Origin: Gammaproteobacteria bacterium
Lineage (GTDB): Bacteria > Pseudomonadota > Gammaproteobacteria > JAADGQ01
Assembly: GCA_015490755.1 (NCBI GenBank)
Contig: WFXF01000082.1
Location: forward strand, 1-64,000
Length of the DNA stretch: 64,000 nucleotides
Direction of reading: 5' to 3'
The position numbers and the translations under genes were made by a program. The notes beneath the pieces are model-generated. The model ran no database searches. It saw nothing but the letters and a program-made list of their open reading frames with translations, and was not told where the DNA came from. Shown piece after piece: positions 52,389-61,349 of this stretch. Position 1 is the first letter of the stretch; the number at the start of each line of letters is the position of its first letter.

Positions 52389-53549
52389 TCAACAACTATT
52401 CGCACCTAAACCATTCAAACACTTACTTTCATTGCCTGCAATACCTCCGTTTTGTGAAGGATCCCAGTATACATCCCATTCATAATTCATAACATCGGCA
52501 GCACCCCCATCAACGTAACTGTAAGTGCCTTCCTCATAATCCCAGTTAATAAAATCCTGAGCAGTGTTATCCCAGCCGGTTGTTTGCCAGCAGTGTTCTA
52601 CACCAGAAGAATTTTGTAGACTACTGCACTGTGTATAGGTGTAGCGTCCACCGGTAACGTTGGTGTTGATGCTGGATGATCCTGAATCAGGGCGACTGAT
52701 TGTGATCAATCCATCAATCATCTGAAAATCGCCTGCGGTGGGGGCAAAATCAGGCATGTCGGGGTCGGTAATGGTGAGTGTATTGATGATGCTACCCGCC
52801 GTTGTATCATCACTATAGGAGATTGTACTCATGTCCATAACAAAGTTTTGAACCATGTCGGACTCATTAATTTTCTGAGTAATTTTTGGCTTGAAAAGAA
52901 ATTGATCTTTTAGGAATTCCGAGCAATATCCATCTGTAGTATTGCAGCTCCAGTCGCCTGTAACAGAGTCCCAGGTACCGCCCATGACTTGTCGCATGAT
53001 TACTTTTGTGGGGTCGGCGGTCGCATTGCCTGTGTAATCAAAACCTCGAGAAGGGTCAATTCCAAGAGGGTCCCAGCCATTACCACTAAAAACTTCCAGT
53101 GGTGTGCTCCAACCCATTATTCTGGAAGGTTTGCCACCGCTTGTTGATTCGTAGGCGTTTACTCTGGGAATATAACTCTCCATAGCAAACCCGGTGCTTG
53201 GATCACCAACAATTGTGTGCCAGTATGATGCTGATGTATCAGGATCAGTATATGTACCATGAAAGAAGCGGGTATTGTCAAGATCCGGTACAGTCATCAT
53301 GGAGCCTATGCTACACATGCTGGAGCCGACGGCAGAGCCTGGAGCATTGCTCATATCGCAGGCTCCTGGAGCAAAGCTATTGTTATGTGGTCCGACATTA
53401 AAGTTTAGAGTCATTCCTGTGGATGCGTATGCTGAGCCAAACAGAAAGAGTAAGGGTAAAGTTTTAAATAATCGAGCGACAATATTCTCTATTTTACTCA
53501 AGGCAAGCACAAACTGCAGTCCTTCACTCTGAGTTAAAATTTTCATAAA
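52389..53549 (-). CDS. Uncharacterised secreted protein, tandem paralog B
   Basis: Same motifs as paralog A; C-terminal CLNGLGANSC. Start assigned to the internal MKILTQSE. Confidence 0.88.
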   Translation of the reverse strand, partial: FMKILTQSEGLQFVLALSKIENIVARLFKTLPLLFLFGSAYASTGMTLNFNVGPHNNSFAPGACDMSNAPGSAVGSSMCSIGSMMTVPDLDNTRFFHGTYTDPDTSASYWHTIVGDPSTGFAMESYIPRVNAYESTSGGKPSRIMGWSTPLEVFSGNGWDPLGIDPSRGFDYTGNATADPTKVIMRQVMGGTWDSVTGDWSCNTTDGYCSEFLKDQFLFKPKITQKINESDMVQNFVMDMSTISYSDDTTAGSIINTLTITDPDMPDFAPTAGDFQMIDGLITISRPDSGSSSINTNVTGGRYTYTQCSSLQNSSGVEHCWQTTGWDNTAQDFINWDYEEGTYSYVDGGAADVMNYEWDVYWDPSQNGGIAGNESKCLNGLGANSC

Positions 53550-53655
53550 ACAGCCCACCTATACAAATAATATTAAGGGTATATCATCCCTCGCGATGGC
53601 TTATTTAAGCTCGCTTATATATTATCTATCGGCTGCCTAATGAAAACCTGAAAAT

Positions 53656-54792
53656 TCAGCAACTGCCAGCTAAACTATTTGCACACTTGCTTTCGTTGCC
53701 TGAAATACCCCCGTTTTGTGATGGAATAAAATAAACATCCCAGTCATAATTAAGAACGTCTGCATCTCCTTCTATGTAACTGTATGTTCCTACTTGGTAA
53801 TCCCAATTATTAATATCATTATCTTGCCAGCAGTGTTCAATACCTTTTGAGAGTTGTGGGTCGTTACATTGGCTGTAAGTATAACGACCACCTGTAATGT
53901 TAGGGTTGAGTATTGATGCATCTGAATCAGGCATGCTGATTTCAATGCTATCGTTGTCCATTTTAAAATCACCCGCTTTGGGGTCAAATTCAGGCATGTC
54001 ATCATCAATAATGACAACAGTATTGGTTAGTTCACCTGTGGTTGAATCATCATCATATTTGATAGTGCTCATATCCAAAGAAAATTTATGAACAAAGTCG
54101 GGTTCATTGATCTGTTGTGTAATGATTGGCTTGAAAAGAAAGTTGCTTTTCAGGAACTCTGAGCAATATTCATCACTGTCCTGACAGCTCCAGGTGTTTG
54201 TGGTTGAATTCCATGATCCCCCCATCACTTGTCGCATAATTGTTTTTGTCGGATCGCCTGTCGCATTGCCGGTGTAATCAAAATTTCTGGATGGATCCAG
54301 CCCTAATGGATCCCAGCCATTGCCGCTTCGAGTCTCTAGCGATTCAGTTCCGCGCTGGAATATTTTGGAGGGTTTGCCACCACTTGTTGATTCATAGCTA
54401 TTGATCACGGGGGTGTAACTCTCCATAGCAAACCCCGTGGCAGGATCACCGACAATAATGTGCCAATAACTTATTTGAGTATCGGGATCAGTATAGGTGC
54501 CTTGGAAAAAGGGGGTTTTATCGGGGTCTGGTTCATCTTCAAATTCGGTGGGGGAGATTCCGCAGGCATTATCAGCAACCGGGGCATCGCTCATATTGCA
54601 TGCGCCAGGGTAAAAGCTGTTATTACCGGGGCCAGCGTTAAAATTTAAAGTCATATTGGTAGCAGACCAGGCGCCGTCTGACCCTAATAAAAACAGTAAT
54701 GGCAAGGCTTTGAATGATTGAGTGATAAGTTCCTTTTTTTCACTCACAGCAAATGCACGCAATTGTGCTTTGCTCTGAGCTGAAAACTTCAT
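53656..54792 (-). CDS. Uncharacterised secreted protein, tandem paralog C
   Basis: Same motifs as A and B; C-terminal CANSLAGSC. Confidence 0.88.
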   Translation of the reverse strand: MKFSAQSKAQLRAFAVSEKKELITQSFKALPLLFLLGSDGAWSATNMTLNFNAGPGNNSFYPGACNMSDAPVADNACGISPTEFEDEPDPDKTPFFQGTYTDPDTQISYWHIIVGDPATGFAMESYTPVINSYESTSGGKPSKIFQRGTESLETRSGNGWDPLGLDPSRNFDYTGNATGDPTKTIMRQVMGGSWNSTTNTWSCQDSDEYCSEFLKSNFLFKPIITQQINEPDFVHKFSLDMSTIKYDDDSTTGELTNTVVIIDDDMPEFDPKAGDFKMDNDSIEISMPDSDASILNPNITGGRYTYSQCNDPQLSKGIEHCWQDNDINNWDYQVGTYSYIEGDADVLNYDWDVYFIPSQNGGISGNESKCANSLAGSC

Positions 54793-55142
54793 AAAAACAA
54801 CCTGTCTGTATGTTTAGTTTAGAATAATTATTGTCTTGGAATATTAATGTTGCTCTTGAGGTGGTTCTTGCATATATAACGAAACGAACCCGATTTATAG
54901 TTATTTTATCTGTTTATCGGTTATGCAATAAAAAACTTTAGAGTTCATTTGATGTGTAATTAAAAAATAATTGACAAGTCATTAAAGAAAAACTCATTAT
55001 GGTCGTTATTATGTCTGCTTGATCGTAATTTCAGGTGCTAACGAAAGGTTTGTTGTGTAATTGGTTGCGTTGAAGCAAAATAATAAAAATAAATATCGAG
55101 AATTGTGGCGCTGTATCGATTTTTATTGACGGATTAACTTTC

Positions 55143-55185
55143 TGACAAGGCTGTCTCTCATTGCTGTTAATAGAGGGGCCTCATT
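55143..55185 (+). promoter_or_regulatory. Conserved leader of FG-GAP gene 1
   Basis: TGACAAGGCTGTCTCTCATT...AGAGGGGCCTCATT resembles the leader of gene 2 at 58192-58223. Confidence 0.5.
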
Positions 55186-57999
55186 ATGAAATCGCGCAAG
55201 CATTTCTATTATTCACGTTTATTTTCAAGTCTGTTTATTCTTTCATCGGGAGCCGCCATTGGTGCAGTTCCTGTCTCTTCGCAAAGTAAGCTTATTGCTG
55301 ATGATGCCTTCAGTGGTTCTGCACATGGCTGGGTAGTCTCTTCTGATGGTGATACAGCTGTTGTTTCCGCTTTTGCAGATTATGATGGCCTGGGAGCTGC
55401 TTATGTTTATGAGCGCACTGCTTCAGGCTGGCAGCAAGTCTCAAAGCTAACGGCTTCGGATGGTTCTGGTCCTGCCAATGGTGAGCCAGGTGATTCATTG
55501 GGTATGGGGGCATCAATCAGCGGAAATACGATTGTTCTGGGTGCGCCTTTAAATGATCATTCCGGTGGAACTGATTCCGGAGGGGTCTATGTTTATGTTA
55601 AGCCAGCCGGTGGTTGGCCCGCCGCGATGACTGAAACGGTCAAGTTGACGGCACCGGGTGGTGGTGCAGAAAAAGCTTTTGGAGGTTCGGTCTCAATTAA
55701 AGGTAATACGCTGGTTGTGGGAGCAACAGGAAAAAAGAACGCTCCCGATTCGGGTGAAGTATTTGTGTATGACGGTTCAGGTGCAAGCTGGAGTCATAAA
55801 GCGACATTGAGTGGTTCAGGCCTACAGGGAAGTGATCGGTTTGGTGCGATCGTGGATACTGATGGTGACACTATAGTTGTTGGTGCGTTTGGAACGAGAG
55901 TGCTCCAAGGTAGTGTCTATGTTTACAACAAACCGGCTTCAGGCTGGGTCAATGCCAGCCATGATGCTTTATTGGTGGCAAGCGATGCAGCTAACAATGA
56001 TTTTTTTGGTGGCAGTGTTGCTGTTGATGGTAATACGATACTGGTTGGTGCGAATGGTAATGATGATGCAGGCTCCAAATCTGGTTCAGCCTACCTGTTC
56101 ACACGCTCAGGCGGTAGCTGGGTAGAGCAAAGCAAAATTACTGCTTCAGATGCACAATCTGAAGATAATTTTGGTTATGCTGTAGATATTGCAGGTGATA
56201 CTGCGGTGGTGGGTGCCTCTAGTTTTGAAAGTACTGGGGCCGAGGCGATCTACCTGTTTACACGATCAGGAGATAGCTGGATAGAGCAAGGCCGATTGAA
56301 CCACCCCGATGGACAAACGGACAGCAAGTTTGGTCTCAGTGTCGCGGTTGATGGTAGTGAAAGTTTTATCATGGCTGGGGCGATGCGAGCAAATGCGGGT
56401 CCTGATCGAGTTCAAAGAACGGCAGGCGCAGCTTATCTGTTTGAACTGGAAGCTCAGAATAAAGCGCCTGTTGCTGTGAATGACAGTGTCAGTACCGATT
56501 ACAATACGGCAGTAACTACTGGTAATGTATTGGCAAATGATACGGATGCCGATGGTGATAGTTTAAGTATCAAAAGTGCTGATGGTATGTCAGTTGAAGG
56601 TGGTACAGTCGTTAATAATGGTGACGGTACATTCACTTATACTCCAAAAGTTGGTTTCAGTGGTAACGATAGTTTCAACTACACTGTCAGTGATGGTAAT
56701 GGTGGTGAAGCGCAGGGAACCGTTGACATTGTAGTCAATGCTGCTGTGAATAAAGTACCCATAGCAGTCAATGACAGTGTCAGTACCGATGAGGATACAG
56801 CAGTTACTACAGGCAATGTTCTGGCGAACGACACCGATGCTGATGGAGATACATTAAGCGTCAGCTCTGCAGATAGTTCTTCAGTAGAAGGCGGCACAGT
56901 TGTCAACAATGGCGATGGTACATTCACCTACACACCCAAATCCGGCTTTAGCGGCAGCGACAGTTTCAACTATGTTGTCAGTGACGGTAACGGTGGTGAA
57001 GCGACAGGCACGGTGACCATCACAGTCAATAACGTCAACAAAGTTCCAGTAGCAGTCAATGACAGTGTCAGTACCGATGAGGACACAGCAGTGACTACAG
57101 GTAATGTTCTGGCGAACGACACCGATGCAGATGGTGATACTTTAAGAATCATTTCAGCTAATAGCACGTCAGCTATGGGTGGTATGGTGCTTGATAATGG
57201 TGATGGAACATTTACCTATACACCAAAAACTGGCTTTTATGGCGTAGATAGCTTTACTTATATAGTTGGCGATGGCAACGGTGGTGAAGCACAGGGTACC
57301 GTTACCATTACTGTTAAACAGGCTGTTGTAATTAATCAACCACCTGTTGCAATGGATGATAGCGTCACAACCGATCAAGGTGTTGTAGTTACAACCGGCA
57401 ATGTTTTAGCCAATGATAGTGATCCTGATGGCGATACGCTAAGTATAGAAAGTGCAGATAGTCAGTCAGCTGAGGGAGGTGCTGTTGTTAACAATGGAGA
57501 TGGTACTTTTACTTATACACCAAAAACTGGCTTTTATGGCAGTGATGGTTTTAACTACATCGTAATGGATGGAAAAGGTGGAAATGCTCAAGGTACAGTG
57601 AAAATTACTGTGAAACGTACTGAACCAAGTAATACACCACCCGTGGCAGAAGATGATTTTGCATGGTCTTGGCTATTTATTGATGAAGGCTTAACGACGA
57701 TCGATTATGTGCTTGAGAATGATGTTGATGCTGATGGTGATACACTCAGGATTAACAGCGTAGATAGTACATCGGTTGAAGGTGGTGTCGTGATTGATCA
57801 TGGAGATGGTACTTTTACATATACGCCTCCCGCAGAATTTACCGGGGAAGATCGTTTTAATTACACTGTAAGTGATGGCAATGGTGGTGAAGATAAAGGA
57901 GAAGTCACTGTTTGGGTAGGTTCCATAGGGGTATGGGGTGCATTCACTCTGTTATCACTATTTGGATATCGCCGTTATCAACAAAAAAAAGAGGGGTAA
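55186..57999 (+). CDS. Secreted FG-GAP repeat protein with cadherin/VCBS-like tandem repeats and C-terminal TM anchor
   Basis: FG-GAP pattern DAFSGSAHGWVVSSDGDTAVVSAFADYDGLGAAYVYER; repeats AVNDSVSTDEDTAVTTGNVLANDTDADGDTLSV...GTFTYTPKSGFSGSDSFNY; tail GSIGVWGAFTLLSLFGYRRYQQKKEG. Confidence 0.9.
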   Translation: MKSRKHFYYSRLFSSLFILSSGAAIGAVPVSSQSKLIADDAFSGSAHGWVVSSDGDTAVVSAFADYDGLGAAYVYERTASGWQQVSKLTASDGSGPANGEPGDSLGMGASISGNTIVLGAPLNDHSGGTDSGGVYVYVKPAGGWPAAMTETVKLTAPGGGAEKAFGGSVSIKGNTLVVGATGKKNAPDSGEVFVYDGSGASWSHKATLSGSGLQGSDRFGAIVDTDGDTIVVGAFGTRVLQGSVYVYNKPASGWVNASHDALLVASDAANNDFFGGSVAVDGNTILVGANGNDDAGSKSGSAYLFTRSGGSWVEQSKITASDAQSEDNFGYAVDIAGDTAVVGASSFESTGAEAIYLFTRSGDSWIEQGRLNHPDGQTDSKFGLSVAVDGSESFIMAGAMRANAGPDRVQRTAGAAYLFELEAQNKAPVAVNDSVSTDYNTAVTTGNVLANDTDADGDSLSIKSADGMSVEGGTVVNNGDGTFTYTPKVGFSGNDSFNYTVSDGNGGEAQGTVDIVVNAAVNKVPIAVNDSVSTDEDTAVTTGNVLANDTDADGDTLSVSSADSSSVEGGTVVNNGDGTFTYTPKSGFSGSDSFNYVVSDGNGGEATGTVTITVNNVNKVPVAVNDSVSTDEDTAVTTGNVLANDTDADGDTLRIISANSTSAMGGMVLDNGDGTFTYTPKTGFYGVDSFTYIVGDGNGGEAQGTVTITVKQAVVINQPPVAMDDSVTTDQGVVVTTGNVLANDSDPDGDTLSIESADSQSAEGGAVVNNGDGTFTYTPKTGFYGSDGFNYIVMDGKGGNAQGTVKITVKRTEPSNTPPVAEDDFAWSWLFIDEGLTTIDYVLENDVDADGDTLRINSVDSTSVEGGVVIDHGDGTFTYTPPAEFTGEDRFNYTVSDGNGGEDKGEVTVWVGSIGVWGAFTLLSLFGYRRYQQKKEG
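56461..57930 (+). repeat. Five tandem coding repeats of about 290-300 bp (cadherin/VCBS-like)
   Basis: Units begin near 56461, 56752, 57040, 57337 and 57631; units 2 and 3 are nearly identical over long DNA stretches. Confidence 0.85.
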
Positions 58000-58046
58000 G
58001 TTAGTCATCTTTCAGGGGTAATATATTCCTTGAATGCATGACTTTA

Positions 58047-58079
58047 AAAGCGGCACTTATTGTAGGTGCCGCTTTTTTT
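58047..58079 (+). terminator. Rho-independent terminator after FG-GAP gene 1
   Basis: AAAAGCGGCAC-TTATTGTAG-GTGCCGCTTTTTTT. Confidence 0.9.
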
Positions 58080-58191
58080 ATATTAAATTTAAGTAAATAG
58101 AAATTGTGCCGATATAGCACTTTGAATATAAAAACTTTGGAGTTGAATGATTAGTTAGTTTTAAAGGATTAATTTTTTTTCGACAGGGTTG

Positions 58192-58223
58192 TCTCTCATT
58201 ATTTTTTCAAGAGGGGCCTTATC
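58192..58223 (+). promoter_or_regulatory. Conserved leader of FG-GAP gene 2
   Basis: GACAGGGTTGTCTCTCATT...AGAGGGGCCTTATC resembles the leader of gene 1. Confidence 0.5.
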
Positions 58224-59612
58224 ATGAGATCGCGCAAGCATTTCTATCGAACACACTTATTATCAAGTCTATTCATTCTTTCATCAGGAGTTGCTGTATC
58301 TGCGTCTTCTCCTGTTACCTCACAGAGTACTCTTATTGCCAGTGATGCCTTTACCGGCTCAGCCTATGGTTGGGCAGTCTCTTCTGATGGTGATACAGCT
58401 GTTGTTTCCGCTTTTGCAGATTATGATGGCCTGGGAGCTGCTTATGTTTATGAGCGCACTGACTCTGGTTGGAAGGAAGTTTCAAAATTAACCGCTTCGG
58501 ATGGTTCAGGCCCTGCCAATGGTGAACCAGGTGATTCATTGGGTATGGGCGCATCAATCAGCGGAAATACGATTGTTTTGGGTGCGCCTTTAAATGATCA
58601 TTCCGGTGGAACTGATTCCGGAGGGGTCTATGTTTATGTTAAGCCAGCCAGTGGTTGGCCCGCCGCGATGACTGAAACGGTCAAGTTGACGGCACCGGGT
58701 GGTGGTGCAGAAAAAGCTTTTGGAGGTTCGGTCTCAATTAAAGGTAATACGCTGGTTGTGGGAGCAACAGGAAAAAAGAACGCTCCTGATTCAGGTGAAG
58801 TATTTGTGTATGACGGTTCAGGTGCAAACTGGAGTCATAAAGTGACATTGAGTGGTTCAGGCCTACAGGGAAGTGATCGGTTTGGTGCGATCGTGGATAC
58901 CGATGGTAATACCATTGTGGTTGGAGCATTTGGTACATCGACATCTCAAGGTAGTGTTTATGTCTACAATAAACCAGCTTCAGGATGGGCCGCTAATACT
59001 ACTCAAGATGCTGTGTTGGTCGCAGGTGACGGTGTACCTAATGACTATTTTGGCGGCAGTGTTGCTGTTGATGGTAATACAATACTGGTGGGTGCAAATG
59101 GCGATGATGATGCAGGCGGCAAGTCAGGGTCGGCCTATCTGTTTACACGTTCAGGCAGTGACTGGGTAGAGCAAAGCAAACTGACTGCATCGGATGCAAA
59201 AGCTGCAGATAACTTTGGTTATGCTGTGGATATTGCTGGAGATACTTTGGTTGTAGGAGCTTCGAATTTTGAAAGTAGTGGAGCTGAAGCGATCTACCTG
59301 TTTAGACGGTCGGATAACAGCTGGAAAGAGGAGGTTCGATTGAACCACCCAGATGATCAAGCGGACAGCAAGTTTGGTCTCAGTGTTGCGGTTGACGATA
59401 GTGAAAGTTTTATCATGACCGGAGCGATGCGAGCAGATGCCGGCCCTGATCGAATGCAGAAAACAGCAGGCGCAGCCTATCTGTATGAACTGGAAAAAGT
59501 ATCAAAACCAGCACCAGCTAACAAAGATAGCGGCGGTGGTGGAGGTGGTTCTTTGGGCTTGTGGGGGTTGTTGGCACTATTAGGCTTTCGAAGTTATAGA
59601 AATAAAAAATAA
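58224..59612 (+). CDS. Secreted FG-GAP repeat protein with GlyGly-CTERM-type sorting tail
   Basis: FG-GAP repeats highly similar to the first gene; C-terminus DSGGGGGGSLGLWGLLALLGFRSYRNKK fits GlyGly-CTERM (rhombosortase substrate). Confidence 0.9.
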   Translation: MRSRKHFYRTHLLSSLFILSSGVAVSASSPVTSQSTLIASDAFTGSAYGWAVSSDGDTAVVSAFADYDGLGAAYVYERTDSGWKEVSKLTASDGSGPANGEPGDSLGMGASISGNTIVLGAPLNDHSGGTDSGGVYVYVKPASGWPAAMTETVKLTAPGGGAEKAFGGSVSIKGNTLVVGATGKKNAPDSGEVFVYDGSGANWSHKVTLSGSGLQGSDRFGAIVDTDGNTIVVGAFGTSTSQGSVYVYNKPASGWAANTTQDAVLVAGDGVPNDYFGGSVAVDGNTILVGANGDDDAGGKSGSAYLFTRSGSDWVEQSKLTASDAKAADNFGYAVDIAGDTLVVGASNFESSGAEAIYLFRRSDNSWKEEVRLNHPDDQADSKFGLSVAVDDSESFIMTGAMRADAGPDRMQKTAGAAYLYELEKVSKPAPANKDSGGGGGGSLGLWGLLALLGFRSYRNKK

Positions 59613-59819
59613 GTTGCAAATAAGGTGAGTATTGGTTTTTAGTAAGCTGTTTTTTCAAAAAAACCAATGCTCATGCAAATGATGGGAATAGCTATTCTCT
59701 AAAAGTTGTGTCACTATAAATTTTTCTTTATTTTACATAAATATAATTTATTTTGAAGGCAATAGTCGGGTATGCCGATGAAGCACATAGCTATTTTATT
59801 GTTTGAGGAGCACAGAGTT

Positions 59820-60437
59820 ATGAAAAAAGCGACACTATTATTTGTAACATTATTTTTTGGAGTAAGTGGCAATGCCGTCGCAGCTGATGACGGTGCAATA
59901 AAGAGAGGTTCAGCAAAAGCATTCTACTGTACCAGCTGTCACGGCTACAATGGCATGGGAACAGCTACAAATTCAGAGTTGGCTGGCAGAAGCAGTAGTG
60001 AGCTTGAAAAGAGACTCTTGGCGGCTAAAAAAGGGAAATCATCCATAAAAAAGACATTGCTGAACAGGTTTTCTGACTCAGATATTCAGGAGATTGCTGC
60101 CTATTTTGGTTCGCTGAAAAAAACGGCTCGGGGTGAAGTGAGCTACATAAGGGATATTGAGCCGATTATCCATAACCGTTGTGTTGAGTGCCACAGTAGC
60201 GAAGGTGAAGGTAAGCATGTGAGCGGTCTGGATCTGAGAAATTATGATGGGTTGATGAAAGGTACGAGCCAGGAGGCGGGTAAAATGATTACACCCGGCT
60301 CCTCTATCGGCAGTTCTCTTATGGTGATGTTAACTCGTAAGGATTATTTGCGAATGCCTTTTGGTCAATCTCCTTTGGCTGATGATGAAATTCGTATCAT
60401 CGGTAGCTGGATTGATCAAGGAGCCAAGAATAACTAA
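59820..60437 (+). CDS. Diheme c-type cytochrome
   Basis: Signal peptide MKKATLLFVTLFFGVSGNAVAA; CTSCHGYNGMG and CVECHSSEGEG; second half resembles PSCyt1-type domains (LDLRNYDGLMKG...IIGSWIDQGAKN). Confidence 0.88.
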   Translation: MKKATLLFVTLFFGVSGNAVAADDGAIKRGSAKAFYCTSCHGYNGMGTATNSELAGRSSSELEKRLLAAKKGKSSIKKTLLNRFSDSDIQEIAAYFGSLKKTARGEVSYIRDIEPIIHNRCVECHSSEGEGKHVSGLDLRNYDGLMKGTSQEAGKMITPGSSIGSSLMVMLTRKDYLRMPFGQSPLADDEIRIIGSWIDQGAKNN

Positions 60438-60446
60438 ATATTTTTT

Positions 60447-60472
60447 TGAAGGGGGCATCAGCTCCCTTCAAT
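60447..60472 (+). terminator. Hairpin after the diheme cytochrome gene
   Basis: TTGAAGGGGGCATCAGCTCCCTTCAA followed by TTT. Confidence 0.65.
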
Positions 60473-60572
60473 TTCTATTGTCACTCCCACTTTTTTGACT
60501 ATTTAGTAACTGGACGCTGATTCCAGATGGTCGTCTGCGTTTTATTAAAACTATAGGTAATAAGCTCTCTCT

Positions 60573-61349
60573 ATGACTCACTCTCGTTTTTCGCTTCATT
60601 TTTCACACTTGCCATTGGTGCAAAAAACGCTTTACACATGTGTATTATGTGTTTTGGGTGTGGGCTATTTATTTGCCATGATCTATGTTTTTGCATCACA
60701 TCACGGGCGTGATGGCGATGATGCGCTATCAGTACAAGATATTATCATTGCTTACAGCGGTTCCAGTAGTGGTACTAAACTGGAGTCTGCTTTGAGAGGG
60801 CCGATGTCGGGCATGCTGGCTGCTGATGAGAATATCAGGATTATAGATTGGGTAGGTCAGGGTGCGAATAAAGAGGCGTTTGAATCTGAGATAAAAACGA
60901 TTTTCGAGAACCGTTGCATCACTTGTCACAATAGTCGCAATCCACACCTGCCAAGCCTGGAAAGCTACGATGAAGTTAAGCTCGTCATCGAAGAAGATCA
61001 CGGTATGAACCTATTTACTTTGGTGCGTGTTTCTCATATTCATCTGTTTGGTTTGACATTTATTTTTTTTCTTATGGGTGTTATTTTTCTTCATACCTAC
61101 CTGCGTAAAGAGTGGTTGAAGATTGTGATCGTTGCGACTCCTTTTGTGGCGATTATTCTTGATATTGCCTCATGGTATATGACTAAGGTTTATGAGCCAT
61201 TTGCCTGGGTTGTGATCGGCAGTGGTGCTCTCATGGGTCTTAGTTTTGCGGTGCAATTTTTTCTATCCATATACCAGATGTGGTTCTACAAGTTACCACA
61301 AGAGGTTGAACAAACTTTTTACTGTAGTGTGATAGAAAAGTCGCCATGA
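60573..61349 (+). CDS. Membrane protein with one periplasmic c-type heme motif
   Basis: N-terminal TM, CITCHNSRNPHLPSLESYDEV, then multiple TMs with membrane His residues (VSHIHLFGLTFIFFLMGVIFLHTYL). Confidence 0.8.
   Translation: MTHSRFSLHFSHLPLVQKTLYTCVLCVLGVGYLFAMIYVFASHHGRDGDDALSVQDIIIAYSGSSSGTKLESALRGPMSGMLAADENIRIIDWVGQGANKEAFESEIKTIFENRCITCHNSRNPHLPSLESYDEVKLVIEEDHGMNLFTLVRVSHIHLFGLTFIFFLMGVIFLHTYLRKEWLKIVIVATPFVAIILDIASWYMTKVYEPFAWVVIGSGALMGLSFAVQFFLSIYQMWFYKLPQEVEQTFYCSVIEKSP

Noticed and set aside
56461-57930. Repeats considered as non-coding satellite
   Set aside because: In-frame protein repeats with conserved cadherin/VCBS-like motifs.
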